Of a stretch of 64,000 nt of DNA, positions 52,994-62,233 are shown piece by piece. Numbering within the stretch: the stretch's first letter is position 1; each line of letters begins with the position of its first letter. The DNA comes from Bradyrhizobium cytisi. Lineage in GTDB: Bacteria > Pseudomonadota > Alphaproteobacteria > Rhizobiales > Xanthobacteraceae. The stretch is from the NCBI RefSeq assembly GCF_008123515.1, contig NZ_VSSR01000060.1:1-64000 (forward strand). Direction: 5' to 3'. The notes under the pieces were generated by a model that saw only the letters and a program-made list of their open reading frames with translations, had not been told where the DNA came from and did not search any database. The translations under genes were made by a program, and so were the position numbers.

Positions 52994-53049
52994 GACCGGT
53001 CCCGCATTCTCTAATTGCGTTGAAGCCTATCACGGCCAAAGTCCCACCC

Positions 53050-53082
53050 GGAACCAAAACCCTATGGAGTGGTTGGGGTTCC
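53050..53082. promoter_or_regulatory. Symmetric, overlapping EcfG-type promoters for ligD and ku
   Basis: GGAACCAAAACC (53050-53061) and GGTTGGGGTTCC (53071-53082) form an imperfect dyad (10 of 12). Read either way this gives GGAAC-N16-GGTT, that is GGAAC-N18-TT, so one element could drive both genes. Leaders would be about 32 nt for ku and 57 nt for ligD. Confidence 0.55.
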
Positions 53083-53112
53083 AAAACGCATTGAGAACGC
53101 TGGAGAATGGAA

Positions 53113-53997
53113 ATGGCGCCCCGTGCCTATTGGAAGGGAACGTTGAAACTGTCGCTGGTCAGCTGCCCGGTCGCGCTCTACCCCGCGACCACGGCGGCCG
53201 AGAAGACGCGGTTTCACATGATCAACCGCGAGACCGGCAACCGGCTCAAGCAGCAGATGATTGACGCCGAGACCGGCGATGTCGTCGAGAGCGACCAGAA
53301 GGGCCGCGGCTACGAGCTGCGCAAGGGCAAATCTGTCGAGATCGAGCCTGAGGAGCTCGAGGCGGTCCAGATCGAGAGCAATCACACCATCGACATCGAA
53401 AGCTTCGTGCCGAGCGAGGAGATCGACCAGCGCTATCTCAACCATCCCTATTACATCGCGCCCGAAGGCAAGGCTGCGGTGGATGCCTTTGCCGTGATCC
53501 GCGACGCCATGAAGGACCAGGATCGCGTGGCACTCGCCAAGATCGTGCTCACCAACCGCGAGCACATCATCGCGATCGAGCCGCTCGGCAAGGGCCTGCT
53601 CGGCACCACACTGCGCTTCCCTTACGAGCTGCGCGACGAGGACCAGTTCTTCGACGACATCAGGAGCCCGAAGATCTCCAAGGACATGGTCGAGCTCGCC
53701 GGGCACATCCTCCACACCAAGGCGGCGCATTTCGACCCGAGCAAGTTCAAGGACGAGTACGAGACCGCGCTGAAAGCGCTGGTCAAGCGCAAGGCCAGCG
53801 GCAAGAAGATCGCGATGCCCGAGCCCGAGGAACGGCCGAGCAACGTCGTCAGCCTGATGGATGCGCTGAAGCAGAGCCTGAAGGGGCGCGGCGGGAAGAA
53901 GGCGGCGGCGAGGTCGCATGCGCGCCGCGCCACGGGGCGACAGAGGGCCACGCGGAAAACGCAGCGGACGACGGCGCGGCACAGGAAGGCGGGCTGA
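53113..53997 (+). CDS. ku: Non-homologous end joining protein Ku
   Basis: A 294-residue bacterial Ku: MAPRAYWKGTLKLSLVSCPV at the start, then HMINRETGNRLKQQ and the core dimer region DQRYLNHPYYIAPEGKAAVDA. A basic C-terminal tail (RSHARRATGRQRATRKT) suits DNA and LigD binding. GGAG at 53102-53105 is seven bases before the ATG at 53113, whereas the in-frame ATG at 53107 is one base from it. The shorter start is therefore preferred. It is convergent with kdpE 23 bp downstream. Confidence 0.94.
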   Translation: MAPRAYWKGTLKLSLVSCPVALYPATTAAEKTRFHMINRETGNRLKQQMIDAETGDVVESDQKGRGYELRKGKSVEIEPEELEAVQIESNHTIDIESFVPSEEIDQRYLNHPYYIAPEGKAAVDAFAVIRDAMKDQDRVALAKIVLTNREHIIAIEPLGKGLLGTTLRFPYELRDEDQFFDDIRSPKISKDMVELAGHILHTKAAHFDPSKFKDEYETALKALVKRKASGKKIAMPEPEERPSNVVSLMDALKQSLKGRGGKKAAARSHARRATGRQRATRKTQRTTARHRKAG

Positions 53998-54020
53998 TTT
54001 ACCCCGTCGGCGGGAGGAGC

Positions 54021-54710
54021 CTAATCCCCTGCCTTCAGCCGGTACCCGATCCCCGTCTCGGTCAGCACATATTGCGGCCGCTCCGGATCCGCCTCGATCT
54101 TCTGGCGAAGCTGGCGGACGTAGACGCGCAGATATTGCGCATCGGTTAGCTCGTCCCAGAGCTCTTTCAGCAGAAAGCGATGGGTCAGCACCTTGCCGGC
54201 GTGCTGCACCAGCACGCGGAGAAGGTCGTATTCCTTCGGCGAGAGTTTGACGTCGCGCTCGCCAAGCCTAACGATGCGGCGAACCAGATCAACGGAGAGA
54301 TCACCGGAACGGAAGATCGGGCGCTCGCCCTGCACCTGAAGCTGGTGGCGCAAGGCTGCACGCAGGCGCGCCAAAAGCTCGTCCATGCCGAACGGCTTCG
54401 TCAGATAATCATCGGCACCGAGATCGAGCGCCTGCACCTTGCCGGCTTCGTCGCCGCGGCTCGACAGCACCACGATCGGCACGGCTTCATTGCGCGCGCG
54501 GATGGTGCGCAGCAGCTCGTGGCCCTGGATGTCGGGCAGGCCGAGATCGAGGATGATCAGCGCGGGCTCTTCGGCGAGCTTCTCCAGCGCGATCTTGCCG
54601 TTCGACGCCTCGAGGATCTCGTAGCCTTGGGTCGAAAGCCCCATCCGCAGCAATTTGCGGATCGGCGGCTCGTCGTCGATGACAAGAACCTTGATCGGGG
54701 CGGCGCTCAT
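54021..54710 (-). CDS. kdpE: KdpE response regulator
   Basis: A 229-residue OmpR-type regulator: receiver domain with phospho-acceptor Asp55 in LIILDLGLPD and the acidic pair in VIDDEPP; winged-helix DNA-binding domain from about 130 (RLGERDVKLSPKEYDLLRVL, YLRVYVRQLRQKIE). It activates kdpFABC when K+ is limiting. Its ATG overlaps the kdpD stop. Two KdpE-like boxes are found upstream of the operon. Confidence 0.94.
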   Translation of the reverse strand: MSAAPIKVLVIDDEPPIRKLLRMGLSTQGYEILEASNGKIALEKLAEEPALIILDLGLPDIQGHELLRTIRARNEAVPIVVLSSRGDEAGKVQALDLGADDYLTKPFGMDELLARLRAALRHQLQVQGERPIFRSGDLSVDLVRRIVRLGERDVKLSPKEYDLLRVLVQHAGKVLTHRFLLKELWDELTDAQYLRVYVRQLRQKIEADPERPQYVLTETGIGYRLKAGD

Positions 54711-57430
54711 GCGGCGGTATCCAATGCGTGGATCTGCGCCGGAACGGGCAGACGGATGGTGAGGACCGCGCCGCTCCGGTCAGTGCGGTTGGCGGCCGCG
54801 ATCGTGCCGCGCATCGCCTCGACAAAGCCGCGCGAGATGGCAAGCCCGAGCCCGGTGCCGGGACGGACATGGTCGCCCTTCTGCGCACGATAGAACTTGT
54901 CGAACACGCTCTCGAGCTCGTCGGGCGGGATGCCGGCGCCCTCGTCGGCGATCTCCAGCGCCACCTGATCGTGCTCGCGCCGGCTCTTGATCGCAATCGT
55001 TGTCTCTGGCGGCGAGTATTTCGCGGCATTGTCGAGCAGGTTGAACAGCACCTGCTCGAACAGCACGGCGTCGAGCTCAAGCATCGGCAGATCGGCGGCC
55101 AGAACCAGCTCGACCTTGTGTGCGGTCAGGATCTTTGAAGCCCGCCGCAGCGCGCTGCCGACGATCTCGCCGAGATCGTGCAGCGCCGTGTTAGGCACGA
55201 TGGCGCCGGACTCGAGCTTGGTCATGTCGAGCAGATTGGCGATGAAGCGATTGAGCCGTTCGGACTCGTCGATCACGGTGGCGAGCAGATCGCGCTTCTC
55301 GGTGTCGGACAGCGCGCCGGCGAGATCGCGCATGGTCGACGCTGCGCCCAGCACAGAGGCGAGTGGCGTCTTCAGATCGTGCGAAATCGACGTCAACAGC
55401 GCCGAGCGCAGCCGCTCGGACTCAACAGTACGCTTGACCCGGTCCATGTCCTCGACCAGCAGCACGCGCTCGATCGCGAGCGCGCCCTGATCCACCAGCG
55501 CGTCCAGCAGCCGTCGCTGGTCCGGTGTCAGCAGCGGTCCGGTGCGGTCGTTGTCGATGCCGATGACGCCGATCGGGCCGCGCCCGGTGCGCATCGGCAG
55601 GAACAGGCGCTTGGCGCCCGGCAACGTATCCGAACCGCGGCCGGCGGGACGGTCGTTGCTCCAGGCCCAGTTGGCGGCGGCGAGATCGGCCTGGTCGAGC
55701 TGGTCCTCCGGCGGATAGCCGGATTTCACCGTTAAGAGACCCTCCTCCGGCAGCAGCAGCACGACGCGCACTTTCAGCATCAGCGCGATCTGATAGGCAG
55801 ACGCCCACAGCACGTCGTCGAGCGTGGCGGTGCCGGCGAGCTTGCGGCTGAAGGCGTAGAGCTGCTCGGTGGTCCTGATGCGGCCGATCGCGGTGTCGGC
55901 CTGCGTGCGCACGCGCGCGGCGACGTTCGACACCAGGATCGCGATCAGCATGAAGAAGAAGAACGCCGCGACGTTGGTCGGATCCGTGATGGTGAAGGTG
56001 TAGACCGGCGGCAGGAAGAAGAAATTGTAGGCGAGCGACGCTGCGAGGCTCGCGAGCAGCGACGGCCACAAGCCATAGCGCACCGCGACCGCCACCACGG
56101 CGGTGAGCAGCACGAGGTCCACGTTCTCGATGCCGAAGCGCGGCTGCAGCAGCACCGCGGCGCCGAGGCCGACCAGCACGATGCCGAGCGCCTTCAGATA
56201 GGGCCGCGGATTGAACGGCTCGGACCGCGCCGCGGTCTGCACCGCCGCCTTGGGCGCCGCCTCGTCCGGCAGCTCATTGCCGGGGATGACGTGAACACTG
56301 ATATTGCCGGCGCGGCGCACCAGATCATGCACGACCGAGCCGCGCGCCATCTCGAACCAGCGCGAGCGCGTCGACTTTCCGATCACGATCTGGGTGACGT
56401 TATTGCCCTGGGCGAAGTTGATGACGTCGTCGGCGATACGGCGGCCGATGGCGGGAATGGTCAGCGCCTCGCCGCCGAGCGCCTCCGCGAGCCGCAGCGT
56501 ATCGGCCAGCCGGTCGCGCTCCTCATCAGAGAGCTGGAGCGAGCGCCGCGTCTCGATCGAGATCGCAGTGAACGGCGCGTGCAGCCGGTCAGCCAGCCGC
56601 TTGGTGTAGCGCACAAGGCCGGCCGCGCGCGGATCCTCGCTGACACAGACGAGAATGCGCTCGCCCGCGGCCCAGGGACCGGCGATAGCGTTCGCCTGCA
56701 TGTGAGTGAGCAGCTGCTCGTCGACCCGCTCCGCCGTACGCCGCAGCGCGAGCTCGCGCAGCGCGGTCAGATTGCCCGGCGAGAAATAATGCTCCAGCGC
56801 CCGCTCGGCCTGCTTGGGGACATAGACCTTGCCCTCACGCAGGCGCTGGATCAAATCGTCGGGCGTGAGGTCGATCAGCTCGATCGCATCGGCACGGTCG
56901 AAGATCGAATCCGGCACGGTCTCGCGCACCCGCACATGGGTGATCTGGGCGACGACATCGTTCAGGCTCTCGATGTGCTGGATGTTGACAGCGGTGTAGA
57001 CGTCGATGCCGTGGGAAAGCAGCTCCTCGACGTCGAGATAGCGCTTGGGATGGCGGCAAAGGGGCGCGTTGGTGTGGGCTAGTTCGTCGACCAATGCGAT
57101 CTTCGGGCGCCGTGCGATCACGGCATCGAGGTCCATCTCCTCGACGATCTGGCCGCGGTAATCGAGCAGCTTGCGCGGGACCACTTCAAGTTCGCGCACC
57201 AACGCCTCGGTCTCGACGCGGTCATGGGTCTCGACGAATCCGACCACGACATCGATACCGGCCTTGCGCCTGGCGTGGGCGCTCTGCAGCATCTCGTAGG
57301 TCTTGCCGACGCCGGGAGCGGCCCCGACGAAGATCTTCAGCTTGCCGATCGCGCCCTCCTCCCGGCGCGCAGCTTCCAGCAGCGCCTCGGGAGACGGACG
57401 TTGTTCGGGATCGCGGCGCTCTCGTACCAT
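54707..57430 (-). CDS. kdpD: KdpD sensor histidine kinase
   Basis: A 907-residue membrane sensor. The N-terminal KdpD domain holds Walker A GAAPGVGKT (36-44) and DELAHTN; a Usp-like domain follows. About four transmembrane helices lie between 400 and 500 (YLKALGIVLVGLGAAVLLQP, LVLLTAVVAVAVRYGLW). A GAF-like region precedes the H-box SISHDLKTPLASV (His684) and the ATPase NLLDNAAKYSP. It senses K+ supply and phosphorylates KdpE. It starts 40 bp after kdpC. Confidence 0.94.
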   Translation of the reverse strand: MVRERRDPEQRPSPEALLEAARREEGAIGKLKIFVGAAPGVGKTYEMLQSAHARRKAGIDVVVGFVETHDRVETEALVRELEVVPRKLLDYRGQIVEEMDLDAVIARRPKIALVDELAHTNAPLCRHPKRYLDVEELLSHGIDVYTAVNIQHIESLNDVVAQITHVRVRETVPDSIFDRADAIELIDLTPDDLIQRLREGKVYVPKQAERALEHYFSPGNLTALRELALRRTAERVDEQLLTHMQANAIAGPWAAGERILVCVSEDPRAAGLVRYTKRLADRLHAPFTAISIETRRSLQLSDEERDRLADTLRLAEALGGEALTIPAIGRRIADDVINFAQGNNVTQIVIGKSTRSRWFEMARGSVVHDLVRRAGNISVHVIPGNELPDEAAPKAAVQTAARSEPFNPRPYLKALGIVLVGLGAAVLLQPRFGIENVDLVLLTAVVAVAVRYGLWPSLLASLAASLAYNFFFLPPVYTFTITDPTNVAAFFFFMLIAILVSNVAARVRTQADTAIGRIRTTEQLYAFSRKLAGTATLDDVLWASAYQIALMLKVRVVLLLPEEGLLTVKSGYPPEDQLDQADLAAANWAWSNDRPAGRGSDTLPGAKRLFLPMRTGRGPIGVIGIDNDRTGPLLTPDQRRLLDALVDQGALAIERVLLVEDMDRVKRTVESERLRSALLTSISHDLKTPLASVLGAASTMRDLAGALSDTEKRDLLATVIDESERLNRFIANLLDMTKLESGAIVPNTALHDLGEIVGSALRRASKILTAHKVELVLAADLPMLELDAVLFEQVLFNLLDNAAKYSPPETTIAIKSRREHDQVALEIADEGAGIPPDELESVFDKFYRAQKGDHVRPGTGLGLAISRGFVEAMRGTIAAANRTDRSGAVLTIRLPVPAQIHALDTAA

Positions 57431-57470
57431 CAGGCCAATATAGTCACCGGAGCGCCGCGAGCCTAGACCG

Positions 57471-58076
57471 CTACTTCGCGGCGGCGCGATCGAGCGCGAG
57501 GTTCAGGGCCAATACGTTAACGTGCGGTTCGCCGAGCAGGCCGAGCAGACGGCCCTCTGTATTGGAAACCACGAGCTGGTTGACGGCGGCTTCCGGCATA
57601 TTCCGCACCTTGGCCACACGCGGTACCTGGAATTGCGCCGCTTCCGGCGAGATATCCGGGTCGAGCCCGCTGGCCGAGGTCGTGACCAGATCAACCGGCA
57701 CGGCGGCGTTCGGGTTCTCGGCTTTCAGTCTGTCCACGTCCTCCTTCAGCCGGTCGGCCAGCGCCTTGCTGGTCGGACCGAGATTGGAGCCGCCCGAATT
57801 GGCGGCGTTGTAGGGCGCCGAGACCGTCTTGGTCGAATCATTCGGGTCCGGCGCCAGCGTCGCCGAGGGACGGCCGTGGAAATATTTCTCGTCCTTGAAC
57901 TCCTGTCCGATCAGGGCGGAGCCGACCACTTTGCCGTCCTTCTCGATCAGGCTGCCCTGCGCCTTTGCCGGAAAGATCGCACCGGCAATGCCGGTCATGG
58001 CGAGCGGATAGGCCAGGCCCGTGATAGCGGTCAGCACCAGCAGGAGGACGATGGCGGGGCGGATTTCTCTGAGCAT
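57471..58076 (-). CDS. kdpC: Potassium-transporting ATPase subunit C
   Basis: A 201-residue protein with one N-terminal transmembrane helix (IRPAIVLLLVLTAITGLAYP) and a periplasmic domain: LIGQEFKDEKYFHGRPSAT and VTTSASGLDPDISPEAA are the family motifs. It assists K+ binding by KdpA. AGGAGA precedes the ATG at 58076. Unusually, 107 bp containing a palindromic repeat separates it from kdpB, where a tight gap is normal. Confidence 0.94.
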   Translation of the reverse strand: MLREIRPAIVLLLVLTAITGLAYPLAMTGIAGAIFPAKAQGSLIEKDGKVVGSALIGQEFKDEKYFHGRPSATLAPDPNDSTKTVSAPYNAANSGGSNLGPTSKALADRLKEDVDRLKAENPNAAVPVDLVTTSASGLDPDISPEAAQFQVPRVAKVRNMPEAAVNQLVVSNTEGRLLGLLGEPHVNVLALNLALDRAAAK

Positions 58077-58093
58077 ATGTATCTCCTAATTTT

Positions 58094-58179
58094 CGTCATT
58101 GCGAGCGAAGCGACGCAATCCAGAATCTTTCCATAGAGGCAGTCTGGATTGCTTCGTCGCTTCGCTCCTCGCAATGACG
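58094..58179. repeat. Palindromic repeat inserted between kdpB and kdpC
   Basis: The left arm begins CGTCATTGCGAGCGAAGCGA at 58094 and the right arm ends CTCGCAATGACG at 58179; AATCCAGA and TCTGGATT pair internally near 58118 and 58143. The element could fold into a long hairpin in the kdp message. Half-copies lie at 161-224. Confidence 0.88.
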
Positions 58180-58183
58180 GGGG

Positions 58184-60289
58184 TTAGGCCAGGTGCAAAG
58201 CGACAACAACGAGGTCGATCGCCTTGATGCCGATGAAGGGAATGACGATGCCGCCGAGACCGTAGATCAGCAGGTTGCGCCGAAGCAGCGCGCCGGCACC
58301 GACCGCGCGATAGGCGACGCCCTTCAGCGCCAGCGGGATCAAACCGATGATGACAAGCGCGTTGAAGATGATCGCCGACAGGATGGCGCTCTGCGGGCTC
58401 GAGAGGTTCATGACGTTGAGCACGTTGAGCTGCGGGTAGAAGGCCAAGAACATCGCCGGGATGATCGCAAAATATTTTGCGACATCGTTGGCGATCGAGA
58501 AAGTCGTCAACGCGCCGCGCGTCATCAACAACTGCTTGCCGATCTCGACCACCTCGATCAGCTTGGTCGGATTGGAGTCGAGGTCGACCATATTGCCGGC
58601 CTCGCGCGCAGCCTGCGTGCCGGTGTTCATGGCGACACCGACGTCGGCCTGCGCCAGCGCCGGCGCGTCGTTGGTGCCGTCGCCGCACATGGCCACCAGC
58701 TTGCCCTTGGCCTGCTCGTCGCGGATCAGCTTGAGCTTGTCCTCGGGCGTCGCCTGCGCCAGGAAGTCGTCGACGCCGGCTTCCGCTGCGATCGCGGCCG
58801 CCGTCATCGGGTTGTCGCCGGTGATCATGACGGTCCGGATACCCATGCGGCGCAGCTCGGCAAAGCGCTCGCGGATACCGCCCTTGACGATGTCCTTGAG
58901 CTGAATGACGCCGAGCAGCCTGCCGTCCCTGGCCACGGCCAGCGGCGTACCACCAGCCTTCGAGATCTCGTCCGCGATGGTCTGGATCTCGCGACCGATA
59001 TCAGAGAGCCCGGCGGGCTGAATGGCGCGCGCCGTGTTGCCGGAGGCAACAGCCAGCGGCGCGCCGCCGCCGACGTAGTTGAGCATCGCGTCGACCGCGC
59101 CCTTCCGCACCGACGATCCGCCGGCATCGACGCCGCTCATACGGGTCTGCGCCGTGAACGGGATGAAGGTGGCACCAAGCTCCGCCATCTCGCGGCCGCG
59201 GATGCCATACTTCTCCTTGGCCAGCACCACGATGGAACGGCCTTCCGGCGTCTCGTCGGCGAGCGAGGCGAGCTGGGCGGCGTCCGCCAGTTCCTGCTCG
59301 CTGACGCCCCGCACCGGACGGAACGCCGTCGCCTGGCGGTTGCCGAGCGTGATGGTGCCGGTCTTGTCGAGCAGCAGCGTATCGACGTCGCCGGCGGCCT
59401 CGACCGCGCGGCCGGACATCGCCAGCACGTTGAAACGGACCAGGCGGTCCATGCCGGCGATGCCGATCGCCGAGAGCAGCGCACCGATCGTGGTCGGGAT
59501 CAGCGTCACGAACAGCGCGACCAGAACGACGACCGAGATCGAGCCGCCGGCATAAGCCGCGTAGCTCGGAATGGTGACGGTGGCGAACACGAAGATGATG
59601 GTGAGGCCGGCGAGCAGGATGTTGAGCGCGATCTCGTTCGGCGTTTTTGCCCGCTCGGCGCCCTCGACCAGCTTGATCATGCGATCGATGAAGGTCGAGC
59701 CTTGCGCCGCCGTGATGCGGACGCGGATCCAGTCGGACAGCACCTGCGTGCCGCCGGTCACCGCCGAGCGGTCACCGCCGGACTCGCGGATCACGGGCGC
59801 GGATTCGCCGGTGATGGCAGCTTCGTTGACGGATGCGACGCCCTCGATCACCTCGCCGTCGGAGGGAATGGTGTCGCCCGCCTCGACCAGCACGATGTCG
59901 CCGACCTTCAGGCCCGTGCCCGGCACGAGCTTGAAATCCCGGCCCGCGCCGGTCAGGAGCTTGGCCTGGCTTTCGGTGCGGGTCTTGCGCAGCGAATCGG
60001 CCTGCGCCTTGCCGCGTCCTTCGGCGACGGCTTCAGCAAAATTCGCGAACAGCACCGTGAACCAGAGCCAGAGGATGATCTGGAAGGTGAAGCCGAGATT
60101 GGCGCCACCCGTGACGAGGTCGCGCAGAAAAATCACCGTGGTGAGCGCGGCCACGATCTCGACCACGAACATCACGGGGTTCTTGATCATCAGCCGCGGA
60201 TCGAGCTTGGTGAAGGATGCGCGGATCGCGGGCACGACGATCCTGGGATCGAGCATTGCCGAGACGGAGGCGCGTTTTTGCAGTTTCAT
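58184..60289 (-). CDS. kdpB: Potassium-transporting P-type ATPase subunit B
   Basis: A 701-residue P-type ATPase. It has the phosphorylated Asp308 in LLLDKTGTITLGNRQA, the TGES actuator motif (AAITGESAPVI), VMITGDNPMTAAAIA and MCGDGTNDAPALAQADVGVA. Membrane helices are near 30-90, 220-270 and 570-690. It powers K+ uptake with KdpA. The ATG at 60289 was chosen; a TTG at 60316 in the same frame would add nine residues. It begins 27 bp after kdpA. Confidence 0.95.
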   Translation of the reverse strand: MKLQKRASVSAMLDPRIVVPAIRASFTKLDPRLMIKNPVMFVVEIVAALTTVIFLRDLVTGGANLGFTFQIILWLWFTVLFANFAEAVAEGRGKAQADSLRKTRTESQAKLLTGAGRDFKLVPGTGLKVGDIVLVEAGDTIPSDGEVIEGVASVNEAAITGESAPVIRESGGDRSAVTGGTQVLSDWIRVRITAAQGSTFIDRMIKLVEGAERAKTPNEIALNILLAGLTIIFVFATVTIPSYAAYAGGSISVVVLVALFVTLIPTTIGALLSAIGIAGMDRLVRFNVLAMSGRAVEAAGDVDTLLLDKTGTITLGNRQATAFRPVRGVSEQELADAAQLASLADETPEGRSIVVLAKEKYGIRGREMAELGATFIPFTAQTRMSGVDAGGSSVRKGAVDAMLNYVGGGAPLAVASGNTARAIQPAGLSDIGREIQTIADEISKAGGTPLAVARDGRLLGVIQLKDIVKGGIRERFAELRRMGIRTVMITGDNPMTAAAIAAEAGVDDFLAQATPEDKLKLIRDEQAKGKLVAMCGDGTNDAPALAQADVGVAMNTGTQAAREAGNMVDLDSNPTKLIEVVEIGKQLLMTRGALTTFSIANDVAKYFAIIPAMFLAFYPQLNVLNVMNLSSPQSAILSAIIFNALVIIGLIPLALKGVAYRAVGAGALLRRNLLIYGLGGIVIPFIGIKAIDLVVVALHLA

Positions 60290-60316
60290 GGTGTCCACGG
60301 AGGTCACTCCAAACAA

Positions 60317-62020
60317 TCAGAAGACGTTAGCGGCGTTCATCGCGAGATGCTCGACGATCGGGCCGAGTGCGAGGGCCGGGAAGAAGGTGAGGCCGCCGAT
60401 GATCAGGATCACGCCGACGACGAGACCGACGAACAGTCCGCCGGTGGTCGGGAACGTGCCCGCCGACGGCGGAATGGATTTTTTCGCTGCCAGTGAACCC
60501 GCGATCGCCATTGCCGGAATGATCATGAAGAAGCGGCCGACGAACATCGCGCTGGCGAGCGTGAGGTTGTAGAACAAGGTGTTGCCGGTGAGGCCCGCGA
60601 AGGCCGAGCCGTTGTTGCCGGTCGCCGAGGTGAAGGCGTAGAGCACCTCGGTGAAGCCGTGCGGGCCGGCATTGGCCATCGAGGCGACGGCGGGCGGATA
60701 GACCACGCCGACCGCGGTCCAGCCGAGATACATCAGCGGCAGCACCAGGATGGCGAGCATCGCCATCTTGACCTCGCGCGCTTCGATCTTCTTGCCGACA
60801 TATTCCGGCGTGCGGCCGACCATCAAGCCCGCGACGAAGATCGCCAGCACGACAAACAGCAGCATGCCGTAGAGGCCGGCGCCGACGCCGCCGACGATGA
60901 TCTCGCCGAGCTGCATGTTGATCAGCGGGATCATGCCGCCGAGCGCGGTGAAGCTGTCGTGCATGGCGTTGACCGCGCCGCAGGAAGCGGCCGTGGTGAT
61001 CACTGCGAACAGCGAGGACGCGACGATGCCGAAGCGGACTTCCTTGCCCTCCATGTTGCCGCCGGTGAGGCCAAGCGTCTGCAGCGTCGAGGTGCCGTTG
61101 GCTTCCGCCCAATAGGTGACGGCGACGCCGGCGAGGAACAGCACGCCCATCACGGCCAGGATCGCCCAGCCCTGGCGCTGGTTGCCGACCGTGCGGCCGA
61201 ACACGTTGGTCAGCGCGGCGCCCAGCGCGAAGATCGACAGCATCTGCACGAAGTTCGACAGCGCGGTCGGGTTTTCGAAGGGGTGCGCGGCGTTGGCATT
61301 GAAGAAGCCGCCGCCATTGGTGCCCAGCATCTTGATCGCGACCTGCGATGCGACCGGGCCGACCGCGATGGTTTGCTTGGCGCCTTCCAGCGTGGTGGCC
61401 TCGACATAGTCGCCGAGCGTCTGCGGCATGCCCTGCGAGATCAGGAACAGCGTGTAGACGGCACAGATCGGCAGCAGCACATAAAGCGTACAACGGGTGA
61501 CATCGACCCAGAAATTGCCGACGGTGCGCACCGAAGCGCGCGAGAAGCCGCGGATCAGGGCGACCGCGAGCGCAATGCCGGTGGCCGCCGACAGAAAATT
61601 CTGGTGCGTCAGGCCGACCATCTGCACGAGGTAAGAGAGCGTGCTCTCGCCGCCGTAGTTCTGCCAGTTGGTGTTGGTGATGAAGGAGATCGCGGTGTTG
61701 AAAGAGAGGTCTTCAGCGACCGCGCCCTGCCCGGCCGGATTGAAGGGCAGCACCGCCTGCAAGCGCATCACGCCATAGATGACGAGGAAACCGCCGACAT
61801 GGAACAGCAGCATCGCGACCGTGTAGGTCAGCCAATGCTGCTCGCGCTTCTCGTCGACGCCGGAGATCCAGTAGATGCCGGCCTCGATCGGACGCAGCAC
61901 GGGCGAGAGGAACGTCCGCTCGCCGTTGAACACGCGCGTCATGTACCAGCCGAGCGGCTTTGCGAGCGCGACGATGATAATGCAGAAAAGAATGATCTGG
62001 AGCCAACCGATCGCAGTCAT
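60317..62020 (-). CDS. kdpA: Potassium-transporting ATPase subunit A
   Basis: A 567-residue channel-like membrane protein with about ten helices. The four selectivity-filter regions are visible: FITNTNWQNYGGEST, MLGTNGGGFFNANAAHPFEN, CGAVNAMHDSFTALGG and TGNNGSAFAGLTGN. It binds and conducts K+ in the KdpFABC complex. The ATG at 62020 follows the small membrane ORF that lies between it and kdpF. Length is normal. Confidence 0.95.
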   Translation of the reverse strand: MTAIGWLQIILFCIIIVALAKPLGWYMTRVFNGERTFLSPVLRPIEAGIYWISGVDEKREQHWLTYTVAMLLFHVGGFLVIYGVMRLQAVLPFNPAGQGAVAEDLSFNTAISFITNTNWQNYGGESTLSYLVQMVGLTHQNFLSAATGIALAVALIRGFSRASVRTVGNFWVDVTRCTLYVLLPICAVYTLFLISQGMPQTLGDYVEATTLEGAKQTIAVGPVASQVAIKMLGTNGGGFFNANAAHPFENPTALSNFVQMLSIFALGAALTNVFGRTVGNQRQGWAILAVMGVLFLAGVAVTYWAEANGTSTLQTLGLTGGNMEGKEVRFGIVASSLFAVITTAASCGAVNAMHDSFTALGGMIPLINMQLGEIIVGGVGAGLYGMLLFVVLAIFVAGLMVGRTPEYVGKKIEAREVKMAMLAILVLPLMYLGWTAVGVVYPPAVASMANAGPHGFTEVLYAFTSATGNNGSAFAGLTGNTLFYNLTLASAMFVGRFFMIIPAMAIAGSLAAKKSIPPSAGTFPTTGGLFVGLVVGVILIIGGLTFFPALALGPIVEHLAMNAANVF

Positions 62021-62024
62021 GGCA

Positions 62025-62129
62025 TCAACCCTTCAGGCTTGGTGTCCGCCGCAGCAGCGGCAGGAGCACCACAAGCAGGCAGCCGACGAGCGCAACGTCC
62101 GCCAGCAACAATTCGACAAGCAGCAGCAA
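62025..62129 (-). CDS. Possible 34-residue membrane peptide between kdpF and kdpA
   Basis: A TTG-started frame of 34 codons reads LLLLVELLLADVALVGCLLV then VLLPLLRRTPSLKG, a single hydrophobic helix with a positively charged end. It is in the same frame as kdpF and separated from it only by TGA-CCC. It stops five bases before kdpA. It could be a second KdpF-like peptide, a read-through extension of KdpF or a chance product of CTG-rich sequence. No clear Shine-Dalgarno. Confidence 0.35.
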   Translation of the reverse strand: MLLLVELLLADVALVGCLLVVLLPLLRRTPSLKG

Positions 62130-62132
62130 GGG

Positions 62133-62222
62133 TCAGAACCGTTCCGGCCGCAGCAGCGCGTAGGTGAGGTAGAACAGGAGGCCGAACGAGACGGCACCGG
62201 CGAGCGCATAATCGAAGATCAT
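62133..62222 (-). CDS. kdpF: KdpF small subunit
   Basis: A 29-residue single-helix peptide, MIFDYALAGAVSFGLLFYLT then YALLRPERF. The ending LLRPERF is the hallmark of KdpF, which stabilises the KdpABC complex in the membrane. AGGGAG lies just before the ATG, within the 11-bp gap after the preceding small ORF. Confidence 0.9.
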   Translation of the reverse strand: MIFDYALAGAVSFGLLFYLTYALLRPERF

Positions 62223-62233
62223 GGTTCGCTCCC

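Noticed and set aside
58193..60496. Very long open frame (767 codons) on the plus strand
   Set aside because: It is antisense to kdpB and part of kdpA, whose motifs and length are certain. The translation is Arg/Asp/His-rich with no family features. This is a common by-product of high-GC third positions.
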